Made by a program: the position numbers and the translations under genes. DNA of 64,000 bases from contig CAWJSC010000010.1 of the NCBI GenBank assembly GCA_963845425.1, positions 310,001 to 374,000 of the forward strand, read 5' to 3'. This DNA comes from DATDAH01 sp963845425. GTDB taxonomy: Bacteria > Actinomycetota > Acidimicrobiia > Acidimicrobiales > DATDAH01. Within the stretch, counting starts at the first letter, position 1. Each line of letters opens with the position of its first letter. This document shows positions 50,886 to 61,732 of this stretch, one piece after another. Below the pieces are notes generated by a model. The model was given only the letters and a program-made list of their open reading frames with translations. It had not been told where the DNA came from and did no database searches.

Positions 50886-52601
50886 ATGACGAGCCGGTCG
50901 ACACGACGCTGGATGCTGCGGATGGGGGCGCTGCTGTTGGCCTTCGGGCTGGTCGCCGCCGCGTGTGGCGGCAGCGACGACGGGGGTGGCGGGAGCGCCG
51001 ACGAGAACCCCCGCGGTGAGGAGTCGGGCGATCCCGACGACGGGGCCGAGCCCCAGCGCGGTGGATCGCTGGTCTTCGCTCGCGAGGCGGAGACCTCCAG
51101 CCCGTGGACCCCCGGGGCGATGATCTGCGATGTGGCCTGTCACCAGGCCATCAAAGGCATCTACGACACCCTGACCTGGCCCGACGCCGACGGCGTCCCG
51201 CACGGGATGCTGCTCGAGTCCTTCGAGCCCAACGCCGACTTCACCGAGTGGACCCTGACCCCCCGCGAGGGCATCCAGTTCCACGACGGCACCCCCTGGG
51301 ACGTCGACGCCTTGGACGACCACTTCACGCGCATGCGGGCCTCGGTCCTCGTGGGCAACGTGTTCAACGACATCAGCGACCAGGAGATCGTCGGCGACAC
51401 CCTGGTGCTGACGATGCGCAACCCCTGGATCAACTTCCCGCTGTTCCTGGGGGGCCAGCCGGGCTACGTCGCGTCGCCGACCTGGCTGGCCGCCGTCGAG
51501 GCGGGGTCGGCGTCGGAGACCGAACCCGTCGGCTCCGGCCCGTTCGAGTACGCCTCCTACACGTCCGGGGACAGCTTCCGCATGACCCGCAACGAGAACT
51601 ACTGGCTCATCGCCCCCGACGGCGAGCCGTACCCGTACCTCGAAGAGATCGAGTTCCTGGTGCAGGCCGAGAACCAGACCCGGGACAACGCCATCGTCTC
51701 CGGCGACATCGACATCACCCACATGGACTCCGGTGACTCGATCGAGGGCCTTCGTCAAGAGGCCGACGCGGGCACGATCAACATGTTCGAGATCGACCAG
51801 CGCCAGGAGACGGGCTACGTCCTCATCAACGTGGGCGACCCCGACGCCGCGGTGAACGACGTCCGGGTACGCCAGGCCATGGCGTACGCGTTCGACCACC
51901 TGGTGGAGAACCAGTCCCGGAACGCCGGCATCTTCGAGATCGCCAACGGGCCCTTCTCCCCCGGCTCGGTCGGCTACCTGGAGGACACGGGCTTCCCCGA
52001 ATTCGACCTCGACCAGGCCACTGCCCTCATCGACGAGTACGAGTCCGACACCGGTCAGGAGGCGGAGATCGCCTACAAGACCACGACGGACCCGTTCAAC
52101 CTGCAGACCGCCGAGCTCTACCGCGGCTTCTGGGAGGCGGCGGGCATGACCGTCACGATCGACCAGATCGAGCAGGGCGAGTTCATCAGCCAGGCCCTCG
52201 TCGGCAACTTCGAGGCTTTCGGCTGGCGCAACCACGGCGGCTTCGATCCCGACACCCAGGAGGTCTGGTGGACCGGTGAGAACGCCGCGCCCTTCGGGGA
52301 GATCGGACTGAACTTCGGCCGGATCGACGACGAGGTGATCAACGAGAACCTCGACGTCGTCCGGGAGAGCCAGGACCCGGCCGAGCGCCAGGCGGCGGCC
52401 GAGGAGATCAACCGCCGCTTCGGCGAGCAGGTCTACAACATCTGGACCAGCTGGGTGATCTGGGCCATCCCGTACCAGCCGCGGGTCCACGGCGTGCAGA
52501 CCCCGGTGCTGATGCCCGACGGCACCGATTCCACGGTGACCGGCATCGGCTTCACGGGCGCCATCAACCTGCAGCAGCTCTGGGTCGACGACGCGGCCTG
52601 A
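50886..52601 (+). CDS. Peptide/nickel-type ABC transporter, substrate-binding lipoprotein
   Basis: A 571-residue SBP_bac_5 (DppA/OppA-like) protein. The lipobox VAAAC puts the lipid on Cys27, followed by a Gly/Ser/Asp-rich linker. The family region includes YDTLTW, GIQFHDGTPWDVDAL, VGSGPFEY and a C-terminal QQLWVDDA. Substrate could be peptides or another compound. It starts a five-gene operon with two permeases and two ATPases, all with the usual Dpp/Opp order. Confidence 0.93.
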   Translation: MTSRSTRRWMLRMGALLLAFGLVAAACGGSDDGGGGSADENPRGEESGDPDDGAEPQRGGSLVFAREAETSSPWTPGAMICDVACHQAIKGIYDTLTWPDADGVPHGMLLESFEPNADFTEWTLTPREGIQFHDGTPWDVDALDDHFTRMRASVLVGNVFNDISDQEIVGDTLVLTMRNPWINFPLFLGGQPGYVASPTWLAAVEAGSASETEPVGSGPFEYASYTSGDSFRMTRNENYWLIAPDGEPYPYLEEIEFLVQAENQTRDNAIVSGDIDITHMDSGDSIEGLRQEADAGTINMFEIDQRQETGYVLINVGDPDAAVNDVRVRQAMAYAFDHLVENQSRNAGIFEIANGPFSPGSVGYLEDTGFPEFDLDQATALIDEYESDTGQEAEIAYKTTTDPFNLQTAELYRGFWEAAGMTVTIDQIEQGEFISQALVGNFEAFGWRNHGGFDPDTQEVWWTGENAAPFGEIGLNFGRIDDEVINENLDVVRESQDPAERQAAAEEINRRFGEQVYNIWTSWVIWAIPYQPRVHGVQTPVLMPDGTDSTVTGIGFTGAINLQQLWVDDAA

Positions 52602-52642
52602 GCCGTGACCACTGACGCGACGAGAGGACGAGGGACAGGCGC

Positions 52643-53602
52643 GTGAGGTACATCGGTCAGAAGACGGTCCAGCTCCTGGTCGTCCTCTTCCTGGTGAGCT
52701 TCCTCACGTACCTGCTCCTCGATCTGCTCCCGGGCGGCCCGGAGATCGCGGCCCTCGGGCCCGGTGCGTCCCAGGAGCAGATCGACGAGTTCCGGGCGGA
52801 GACGAACCTCGACGATCCCCTCCTCGTGCGCTACGGCAAGTGGGTGTCCGACGCCGTCACGGGCGACCTCGGTGACTCCTTCATCCGCAACGAGCCGGTC
52901 ACCGATCTGCTGAGCGACCGCCTGGTTGCCACCCTGCAGCTCATGCTCTACACCACCATCTTCTCGCTGGTCGTGGCCGTGCCCCTCGGGATTCTCTCCG
53001 CCTACAAGGCCGACTCGTGGTTCGACAAGTCGTCCAACACCATCGCCTTCGGGTTCCTCTCGGTGCCCAACTTCATCCTGGCCGTGCTGCTCATCTTCCT
53101 CTTCGGGGGTACGGGATTGTGGGACTTGTTCCCCGCCGCCACCTACGTCCCGTTCGGCGAGGACCCCTACCAGCACTTCCGGCACATGGTCCTGCCGGTG
53201 CTGGCGTTGGCGGCCGGGCAGATCGCGGTCTACATGCGCCTGTTGCGCACCGACATGATCTCCACCCTGCAGGAGGACTTCATCGGGGTGGCCCGGGCCA
53301 AGGGCATGCCTACCCGGCGCATCCTGCTGCGCCACGCGCTGCGCCCGTCGAGCTTCTCCCTGCTCACCGTGGCGGCCATCAACGTCGGTGCCCTGATCGG
53401 CGGCACGATCGTCATCGAGCGCATCTTCGCCATCGCCGGCCTGGGCAGCCTGCTCGTCGAGGCGATCTTCCAGCGCGACTACTTCGTGGTGCAGGGCATC
53501 ATCGTCATCATCGCCGTGGGGTTCGTGCTCGTGAACTTCCTGGTCGACGTCCTGTACGCCGTGCTCGATCCGAGGATCCGCCATGCCCGCGCCATTGCCT
53601 GA
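52643..53602 (+). CDS. Peptide-type ABC transporter permease 1 (DppB-like)
   Basis: A 319-residue inner-membrane protein with six predicted helices. The N-terminal helix (LLVVLFLVSFLTYLLL) and the EAA loop (GVARAKGMPTRRILLRHAL), which contacts the ATPases, are clear. GTG start at 52643. It overlaps the next permease gene by 20 nt. Confidence 0.93.
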   Translation: MRYIGQKTVQLLVVLFLVSFLTYLLLDLLPGGPEIAALGPGASQEQIDEFRAETNLDDPLLVRYGKWVSDAVTGDLGDSFIRNEPVTDLLSDRLVATLQLMLYTTIFSLVVAVPLGILSAYKADSWFDKSSNTIAFGFLSVPNFILAVLLIFLFGGTGLWDLFPAATYVPFGEDPYQHFRHMVLPVLALAAGQIAVYMRLLRTDMISTLQEDFIGVARAKGMPTRRILLRHALRPSSFSLLTVAAINVGALIGGTIVIERIFAIAGLGSLLVEAIFQRDYFVVQGIIVIIAVGFVLVNFLVDVLYAVLDPRIRHARAIA

Positions 53603-54548
53603 GCACTCCGACACCCTGAAGGCGGGGGGCGCCGGCGGCCTCATCACCGAGTCCGCCGCCGAGGTCAGCCTCGACGCCCTGACCGCCGGCGACACCGACA
53701 CGGAGCGGGACGTCAAGAAGCTCGGCTTCGGGTTCTGGCTGGCCGTCGGCTGGCTGGCCCTCCTGATAACGCTCGCGGTGCTCGCCCCCGTCCTCCCCTT
53801 CGTCGACGACCCGAACGTCTCCCAGGCCGACGCTTTCGCCGCCGCCCCGTCGGTCGACCACTGGTTCGGCGGTGACGACATCGGCCGTGATGTGTTCGCC
53901 CGGGTCATCTGGGGGGCCCGGGTCTCGCTCTTCATCGGTGTGGCCGCGGTCACCTTCGGCTTCATCATCGGGGGGACGCTGGGCCTCACCGCGGGGTACT
54001 TCTCCGGACGCTACGAACGCATCGTGATCGGGGCCATGGACATCATGCTGGCCTTCCCCGCCCTGGTGCTGGCGCTGGCGCTCGTCACGTTCCTGTCCGA
54101 ACCGGGGACCCAGAACGCGACGTTGGGCACCGTCACCCTCGTCCTCACGATCCTGGCCGTGCCCGCCGTGGCCCGGATCACCCGCGCCGCGACCCTGACC
54201 TTCGCCCAACGCGAGTTCGTGACCGCGTCGCGCGCCATCGGTGCCCGCAACTCCCGCATCATCGCCCGGGAGATCCTGCCCAACGTCCTGCCGCCGATGG
54301 CCGCCTTCGCCCTCATCGCCATCGCCATCGTGATCGTGGCCGAAGGGGCCCTCAGCTTCCTGGGCCTGTCGGTGGCGTCGCCCACCGCGACCTGGGGCAA
54401 CATCATCGAGCAGGGCCGCCAGAGCCTCGACGACACGCCGTGGATCTCCCTCTTCCCGTGCGGGGTGATGTTCCTGACCCTGCTGTCGTTCAACTACGTG
54501 GGCGACCAGCTCCGCCGGTACTTCGACGTGAAAGAGATCAACCTCTGA
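53583..54548 (+). CDS. Peptide-type ABC transporter permease 2 (DppC-like)
   Basis: A 321-residue permease with about six helices after a polar N-terminal region. GGDDIGRDVFARVIWGARVS and the EAA loop VTASRAIGARNSRIIAREILPN are conserved. It shares one base with the ATPase start (TGATG). Confidence 0.93.
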   Translation: MPAPLPEHSDTLKAGGAGGLITESAAEVSLDALTAGDTDTERDVKKLGFGFWLAVGWLALLITLAVLAPVLPFVDDPNVSQADAFAAAPSVDHWFGGDDIGRDVFARVIWGARVSLFIGVAAVTFGFIIGGTLGLTAGYFSGRYERIVIGAMDIMLAFPALVLALALVTFLSEPGTQNATLGTVTLVLTILAVPAVARITRAATLTFAQREFVTASRAIGARNSRIIAREILPNVLPPMAAFALIAIAIVIVAEGALSFLGLSVASPTATWGNIIEQGRQSLDDTPWISLFPCGVMFLTLLSFNYVGDQLRRYFDVKEINL

Positions 54549-55635
54549 TGGCCCGGAAGCAGGTCACCCTGACGAGGTCCGACGTGGACGCGGGCACGCC
54601 GCTGCTGCAGGTCGAGGACCTCCGCACCCACTTCCTGACCGAGGGGGGCACGGTGCGGGCCGTGGACGGGGTGAGCTTCACCCTCGAGCGGGGCAAGACC
54701 CTCGGCGTAGTGGGCGAGTCGGGCTCGGGCAAGACCATCCTGTCGCGCTCGATCATGGGGCTACTGCCCGCCCGCAACGTGGTGCGGACCGGCAGTGCGA
54801 AGTACGAGGGCACCGAGGTGGCGGGGCAGAGCCACGCCGCCATGCGGGGGCTGTGGGGCACCGAGATGGCCATGGTCTTCCAGGACCCCATGACCTCGCT
54901 CAACCCGGTCATGAAGGTGGGCAACCAGATCACCGAGTCCCTGCGCCACCACCTGGACATGGACAAGGCCGAAGCCCGCGAGACGGCGATCGCCCTCCTG
55001 CGTTCGGTCGGCATCCCCGAGCCGGCCCAACGGGTCAAGGAGTACCCCCACCAGCTCTCGGGGGGCATGCGCCAGCGGGTGATGATCGCCATCGCCCTGG
55101 CCTGCGGACCCCGCCTGCTCTTCGCCGACGAGCCCACCACGGCCCTCGACGTCACCGTGCAGGCCCAGATCCTGGACCTGTTGTCGGCCCAGCAGACCGA
55201 GCGCCACATGGCGATGGTCCTGATCACCCACGACCTGGGCGTCGTGGCCGGGCGGGCCGACGACATCGCGGTCATGTACGCCGGCAAGATCATCGAGAAG
55301 GCCCCGACCAGCGTGCTCTTCTCCTCGACCCGCCATCCCTACACCGAGGCCCTGCTCAAGTCGATCCCCAAGCTGGAGCACACCAGCCACACCCGCCTCG
55401 ACGTCATCCCCGGCCGCCCGCCGGACCTCGTGTCGCCTCCGGAGGGCTGCAACTTCAGTCCCCGTTGCCCCTACGCCCAGCCGAAGTGCTTCGTGGAGGA
55501 GCCCGTGCTCGAAGTCGGTCCCGGTGGCGGCCACGAGTTCGCCTGTCACTACCCGGTGGGGACGCCCGAGGGGGCCGAGGCCCTCGCCCGCAACGCGGCG
55601 GACGTCGAGGCGGGCGTCAGCGGCGGGGTGGCCTG

Positions 55636-55636
<1 letters not shown>
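54548..55636 (+). CDS. Peptide-type ABC transporter ATPase 1 (DppD-like)
   Basis: A 362-residue ATPase of normal length. Walker A GESGSGKT, Q-loop MVFQDP, signature LSGGMRQR, Walker B LLFADEP and H-loop ITHDLGV are complete. The C-terminal oligopeptide-transporter extension carries the cysteine cluster (CNFSPRCPYAQPKC, later C) that in relatives binds an Fe-S cluster. It shares one base with each neighbour. Confidence 0.94.
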
Positions 55637-57069
<1,433 letters not shown>

Positions 57070-57126
57070 GGCGCTGACGCCCCCTCGGGGCGGTGGGAAG
57101 CCGTGATCGCGTGCGAGGATGGCTCG

Positions 57127-57591
57127 ATGGCCCAACCTCCTGCCCTCGAGATCGACAACGACCGCCACTACGAAGTGACGATCCACACCGCCAAGGGCGA
57201 CATCGTCATGGACCTGGATCCGATGCTGGCGCCGGTGACGGTCAACCACTTCGTGGTCAACGCCCGCAGCGGCTTCTACGACGGCCTCACCTTCCACCGG
57301 GTCGTCCCCGGCTTCGTGATCCAGGGTGGCGACCCCTCGGGCAACGGCACGGGCGGCCCCGGCTACAAGTTCGCGGACGAGCCGGTCCGGGACGAGTACC
57401 GGCTCGGCGCGGTGGCCATGGCCAACGCCGGTCCCGACACCAACGGATCGCAGTTCTTCATCTGCATCGACGACTGCCGCAACAGCCTCCAACCGCTCTA
57501 CAACCTCTTCGGTCACGTGACCTCCGGCATCGAGGTGGCCCAGAGCGTCGCGGTGGGCGACGTCATGACCTCGGTGGTCGTTGCCGAATGA
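57127..57591 (+). CDS. Peptidyl-prolyl cis-trans isomerase, cyclophilin type
   Basis: A 154-residue cytoplasmic cyclophilin. It has FHRVVPGFVIQGGDPSGNGTGGPGY (active-site Arg, Phe, Gln) and MANAGPDTNGSQFFI. The catalytic set looks complete, with the usual Trp of the drug-binding site absent (LQPLYNLFG). The ATG at 57127 is used; a GTG at 57103 is in frame. Confidence 0.93.
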   Translation: MAQPPALEIDNDRHYEVTIHTAKGDIVMDLDPMLAPVTVNHFVVNARSGFYDGLTFHRVVPGFVIQGGDPSGNGTGGPGYKFADEPVRDEYRLGAVAMANAGPDTNGSQFFICIDDCRNSLQPLYNLFGHVTSGIEVAQSVAVGDVMTSVVVAE

Positions 57592-57654
57592 TCGGCGCAG
57601 CCGATCGGCGGGCCGATTAGGCCTGCAAGGCGATGAGCCGTCAGGCGAAGAGCC

Positions 57655-58575
57655 ATCAGCACTGACCCGCCGGACGCCCGGCGAACCTTCACGGTCCCGC
57701 CGGTCGACCTCCGTCGGACCCTGCGCGGCATCCGCCGTAGCGCCCACGACCCCACCACCCGCCTCGCCGACGACGGCTTCTGGCGGGCGACCCGCACCCC
57801 CGACGGCCCGGCCACCCTGCGGGTCCTCACCGACCCTCCCGGGCCGGTGACCGAGGTGGTGGCCGAGGCCTGGGGCCCGGGGGCCGTCGCCGTGCTCGAG
57901 CGGGTACCCGGCCTGGTCGGCGCCGATGACCGACCGGAGGACTTCGTCGCCCATCACGAGGCGGTCGCCGAGGTCGTGCGTCGGAGCCCGGGGCATCGCC
58001 TGCCCGCCACCGGCACGTTGGTGGAGATCCTGGTCCCGACGATCCTGGAGCAGAAGGTCACCGGCCTCGAGGCCTGGGCGGCGTTCCGGGCCCTGGCCTG
58101 GCGCTACGGCGAGCAGGCGCCCGGCCCGGCGCGGCTCCGCGTCGGCCCTGATCCCGCCCGCCTCGCCGAGCTGGGCTATGCGGACTTCCACCCGCTCGGT
58201 GTCGAACGACGCCGGGCCGAGACCCTCCTGCGGGTGTGCCGGCGGTCCGCGCGGTTCGAGGCCCTGCTGGGCTCGACCCCGGCTGCGGCTCGGGCGGCCC
58301 TGGCGCAGGTCCCGGGCATCGGCGCCTGGACCACGACCTCGGCCACCCTCCTGGCCTTCGGCGATCCCGACGCCGTGGTCGTCGGGGACTTCCACCTCCC
58401 CCACCTGGTGACCCGTGCCCTCACCGGTCGCCGGCGGGGCTCGGACGCCGAGATGCTCGAGCTACTGGCCCCGTACGTCGGGCAGCGGGCCCGGGCCCAG
58501 GGCATCCTGGCCGGCCTCGGTCACACGGCCCGCCGGGCACCGAGGGCGGCCCCCCGCCGGTTCGCCGACAGCTGA
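57655..58575 (+). CDS. DNA-3-methyladenine glycosylase-like protein (HhH-GPD); start unclear
   Basis: A base-excision glycosylase of the AlkA/HhH-GPD family. The helix-hairpin-helix with Gly-rich turn is VPGIGAWTT and the catalytic Asp is in VVGDFHLPH. The N-terminal domain (VDLRRTLRGIRRSAHDPTTRL, GFWRATRTPDGPATLR) is coded upstream of the first in-frame GTG (57847), so that start would lose it. No ATG, GTG or TTG exists between the in-frame TGA at 57634 and that region; only an ATC (57655) or a CTG (57721) is available. An ATG at 57632 lies in another frame, so a one-base indel is possible. The stated start is the ATC, with low confidence. Confidence 0.75.
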   Translation: MSTDPPDARRTFTVPPVDLRRTLRGIRRSAHDPTTRLADDGFWRATRTPDGPATLRVLTDPPGPVTEVVAEAWGPGAVAVLERVPGLVGADDRPEDFVAHHEAVAEVVRRSPGHRLPATGTLVEILVPTILEQKVTGLEAWAAFRALAWRYGEQAPGPARLRVGPDPARLAELGYADFHPLGVERRRAETLLRVCRRSARFEALLGSTPAAARAALAQVPGIGAWTTTSATLLAFGDPDAVVVGDFHLPHLVTRALTGRRRGSDAEMLELLAPYVGQRARAQGILAGLGHTARRAPRAAPRRFADS

Positions 58576-58643
58576 CGATCCGGGGCGCCCCTCCACAGGA
58601 TTTCCCCAGGGAGTGCCTCTTCCTTCCCACAGGCTCCGGTCCG

Positions 58644-58649
58644 TACCCT
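58644..58649 (+). promoter_or_regulatory. -10 hexamer of the 58657 gene (leaderless)
   Basis: TACCCT, 7 nt before the ATG at 58657. Confidence 0.5.
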
Positions 58650-58656
58650 CGGGGCC

Positions 58657-58851
58657 ATGGTCGGCTACGAGGTGGTGCTCAAGGACAGTACGGTCGAGCG
58701 GATCGACGGGGCCGACGCCTACCAACAGGAAGGCCCCCTGACCACGTTCTTCGAACGGGCGCCGGGCCGCCAGGTCGTGGACTGCTGGAGCAACCGCGTG
58801 GCCAGCCTCCGCACCCAGGACATCCTCATCATCCGGAGGGAACAGTCCTGA
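58657..58851 (+). CDS. Small conserved hypothetical protein
   Basis: A 64-residue beta-rich protein (VGYEVVLKDSTVERI ... LRTQDILIIRREQS). No family was recognised. It has its own leaderless promoter, which supports that it is real. It converges with the mannosyltransferase-like gene. Confidence 0.7.
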   Translation: MVGYEVVLKDSTVERIDGADAYQQEGPLTTFFERAPGRQVVDCWSNRVASLRTQDILIIRREQS

Positions 58852-58941
58852 GGCTGCGCAGGCGCCAGCCGGAGCAGCGGGACCGACGGGCCACGACGGC
58901 GACGCCGGACCTGGCCGAGCGCAGCGAGGCAAGTCGCAATG

Positions 58942-60060
58942 TCATGGCACGTAGTTGCCGATCCAGCTGAGGGCGGTGAGGCCCACGACGCCCGCCGCGC
59001 CGAGCACCAGGGCTGCTCGCTCCAGCTCCGGGCGCCGCGTCACGGTGGCCAGCGCCAGCACGAGGGGGAACGCGTTCAGGCCGTAGCGCTCCAGGGAGTT
59101 GAAGCTCTCCGCGCTGAGGGCCAGCACCAGGACCGGGATGGCGTACAGGGCGTACCGGACGGGCCAGCGCCGCACGACCACGACGGCCAGGAACACGAGG
59201 AACAGCGCCAGGGGTGGGTGCACCGCGTCGCCGACCCGGTCGGCGCTGACGAGATCGCCCATTGCGTCCACCAGGCGGGACACGGGGTCGGTGACCGCTC
59301 CCCGGTAGGGGCTCTGCTCGGTCAGGGGCGCGGTGAAGCCCGGCCCGGTCAGGGCGGTGAAGGCGAGGTAGCTCAGGACCCCGACCGGTGCCCCGAGGAC
59401 GGCCGCCACCCGGGCCAGGCGGTCCCGACCCGTTCCTTCCCGCCAGTCGCGGGTCACCTCCCAGAGGGCGGGCAGGACCAGGAACAGGCCGATGGGCCGG
59501 GCCAGGCCCGCGGCCAGGCCCAGAGCACCGGCCATCCACCACGCCTGGCGACGCAGGGCCAGGAAGGCCCCGATCAGGGCCACCAGCATGAGCGCCTCGG
59601 CGTAGCCCCAGACGAGCACGAAGGCGCCCGGGAACAGGGCGATGAACCAGGCGGCCCGGCGGGCCAGGGCCGGGTCGCCGGTCTCCTCGAGGGCGAGGCG
59701 GTGCAGCAGCATGCCGGCCACGAGAGCGGCGAGGTTGGCCACGATGACCAGGGCCAGGCCCTGGTTCCCGGCAAAGAGCCAGCCCCCCACGCGCCCGAAC
59801 AACGGGAAGAGCGGGAAGAAGCGGACCGCCTCGTCGGGGAGGTCGCCGTAGCCCCGGTCGGCGATGGCGTCGTACCAGTCTCCGTCCCAGGCCAGCAGGT
59901 GCTGGTCCAGCTTCGGGGTGGCGCCGTGGGGGGCGAGCTCGTCGGCCGCGGCCGCCACGAGGACGTAACCGACCACCACGAGCAGGCGGGCCACGATCCA
60001 GGGCGGGAGGGCCGCCTCGAGGTCGGCCCGGCGCTCCGGGGTCCAGAGCCGCCCGGTCAC
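58942..60060 (-). CDS. PIG-V-like membrane mannosyltransferase
   Basis: A 372-residue membrane protein with about eight to ten helices. The motif WDGDWYDAIADRGYG near the N-terminus and FFPLFPLF match the PIG-V/GT76-like group of polyprenyl-phosphate-mannose-dependent transferases. Its GTG overlaps the GT39 gene stop by 4 nt, so the pair is probably made together. It would act on cell-envelope glycans or glycolipids. Confidence 0.85.
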   Translation of the reverse strand: MTGRLWTPERRADLEAALPPWIVARLLVVVGYVLVAAAADELAPHGATPKLDQHLLAWDGDWYDAIADRGYGDLPDEAVRFFPLFPLFGRVGGWLFAGNQGLALVIVANLAALVAGMLLHRLALEETGDPALARRAAWFIALFPGAFVLVWGYAEALMLVALIGAFLALRRQAWWMAGALGLAAGLARPIGLFLVLPALWEVTRDWREGTGRDRLARVAAVLGAPVGVLSYLAFTALTGPGFTAPLTEQSPYRGAVTDPVSRLVDAMGDLVSADRVGDAVHPPLALFLVFLAVVVVRRWPVRYALYAIPVLVLALSAESFNSLERYGLNAFPLVLALATVTRRPELERAALVLGAAGVVGLTALSWIGNYVP

Positions 60061-61631
60061 GGGGCCGGGTACCGGTGGAGGTTCGCGTTCTCGAAGAACT
60101 TCTCGGAGTCGGCCTGGACGGCGGGGGCATTGCCCGGACGGGCCTCGGCCAGCAGGTTGCGCACCGCCCCGCACTGGGACTCCAGCGTGATGTACTCGGG
60201 GCTCCAGACCAGCCAGACGGTGTGCCCGTCGGCCTGCTCCAGCACGGCGTCGACGAAGGCCTGGGGATCGGAGGCCGCGTTGCGGTCCGCGTAATCGACC
60301 CAGTCCACGCGGTCCGGTGGGTCCAGGTCCGGATAGGTCACCTCGGTGAACGCACCCTCGAGCGCCCGGCTGCCGGCGGGGCCCAACTGGTCGGGGCAGT
60401 AGACGACCAGGTCGCCGGGCGCCCCGTCCTGCTCGATCACCGCGGTCAGGTCGTCGAGCTGGGTGCGCTGGTAGGTGGTGACGTCGATGATCCCCAGCGC
60501 GGAGGGGCCGAGGAACGCCGCCAGCGCGAAGGCCAGTGGCCAGGGCCCGAGGAAGCGGCGGAGGCCCCAGGCGGCGGCGAGCACGACGAGGGGCACCACC
60601 ATCGCCAGGTAGCGGGGGGCGAAGCCGGAGTTGGTCAGGTAGCCGGCGGCCACCGCGAACCCCAGGGTCAGGCCGCCGACGAGGAGCTCGATCCTCACGT
60701 CCGGCCGGGTCTGCAGGTCGAGGTCGATGCTGTGGCGGTCCCGGCCCCGGCCGAAGAGGCCGAGCACCAGCAGCAGGCCGAGGACCATCGCGAAGAGGAT
60801 CCGCTCGGCGTTGTCGACCCCACCGAGATCGGCGAAGAGCTGGGCCAGGACCTTGGTCGGCCGTTCGGGCTCGGCCCAGGGCGTGCCCGTGCTGCGGGCC
60901 TGTTCCAGGAAGCTGGGCAGCCACGGCAGGAAGAGCACACCGCCCGCGGCCACCGCCAGCGTCACCCGGAGCCGAACCGTTCTGGCCTCGCCCTCCGCCC
61001 GCCACCACGACACGACCAGGACCAGGCCGGTCGCACCGATGAGGTAGAAGGCCCAGTAGTGGGTCAGCAGGAGGGCGCCGCTGACCAGGGCCACCAGGGC
61101 CAGGCGACCGACGCGGGGCGCCTCGAGGGCCCGCTGCACGGCCAGCCAGCCCAGGAAGACCAGGAGCATGACCAGGGCGTACATCCGGGCCTCGGTGGCG
61201 TACCGCGTGGCGAACGGGAGGGCCCCCAGCACGAGCACGGTGAGCCAGCCCAGCGTGGCGTCGCCCGCCCGCCGGCCGACGATCCAGGCCACCGGGAGGG
61301 TGAGCACCGCCAGCCCGCCGGAGAGCGAGCGGACGGCGACGTCACCCGTGCCGACGACCTCGGTCCAGAGGTGCAACAACAGGTAGTAGAGCGGCGGATG
61401 GCCGTCGTGGCGGAGGGCTTCGCCGATGTCGCCCAGAGGGAGGGTGGCGATGTTCACGCTCAGCGCCTCGTCCAGCCAGAGGGCCGAGGTGGTGACGAAC
61501 CGGGTCGCCGAACCGGCGAGGGCGACGAAGACCGCGAGGGGCGCCAGCCATGTAGGCGGGGAGGTCGCGGACGGGGTACCGTCGTGACCGTCGCGTCGCT
61601 CGCCCGCGCCGGTCCGTTCCTCTACGGACAC
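60057..61631 (-). CDS. GT39-type (ArnT/PMT-like) membrane glycosyltransferase
   Basis: A 524-residue polytopic membrane protein. The family's acidic catalytic pair is in ALWLDEALSVN at the first periplasmic loop, followed by HPPLYYLLLHLW, RSLSG and RYATEARMYAL. It transfers a sugar from a polyprenyl-phosphate carrier outside the membrane. The frame is open to a TTG at 61712, but the GTG at 61631 has a -10 hexamer (TACAGT) 8 nt upstream and is preferred. It is divergent from the flavoprotein gene. Confidence 0.9.
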   Translation of the reverse strand: MSVEERTGAGERRDGHDGTPSATSPPTWLAPLAVFVALAGSATRFVTTSALWLDEALSVNIATLPLGDIGEALRHDGHPPLYYLLLHLWTEVVGTGDVAVRSLSGGLAVLTLPVAWIVGRRAGDATLGWLTVLVLGALPFATRYATEARMYALVMLLVFLGWLAVQRALEAPRVGRLALVALVSGALLLTHYWAFYLIGATGLVLVVSWWRAEGEARTVRLRVTLAVAAGGVLFLPWLPSFLEQARSTGTPWAEPERPTKVLAQLFADLGGVDNAERILFAMVLGLLLVLGLFGRGRDRHSIDLDLQTRPDVRIELLVGGLTLGFAVAAGYLTNSGFAPRYLAMVVPLVVLAAAWGLRRFLGPWPLAFALAAFLGPSALGIIDVTTYQRTQLDDLTAVIEQDGAPGDLVVYCPDQLGPAGSRALEGAFTEVTYPDLDPPDRVDWVDYADRNAASDPQAFVDAVLEQADGHTVWLVWSPEYITLESQCGAVRNLLAEARPGNAPAVQADSEKFFENANLHRYPAP

Positions 61632-61639
61632 GGGCCGGG

Positions 61640-61645
61640 ACTGTA
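61640..61645 (-). promoter_or_regulatory. -10 hexamer of the GT39 gene (leaderless)
   Basis: TACAGT, 8 nt before the GTG at 61631. It decides the start over the TTG at 61712. Confidence 0.55.
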
Positions 61646-61732
61646 CCGGCGTCGCCCCGTCCACCGTGGCGCACCCGGGCGCCGCCCGCGTCGCGCCGAA
61701 GCCGACCCCCAACCAGGTGCTCCAGACCGCAG

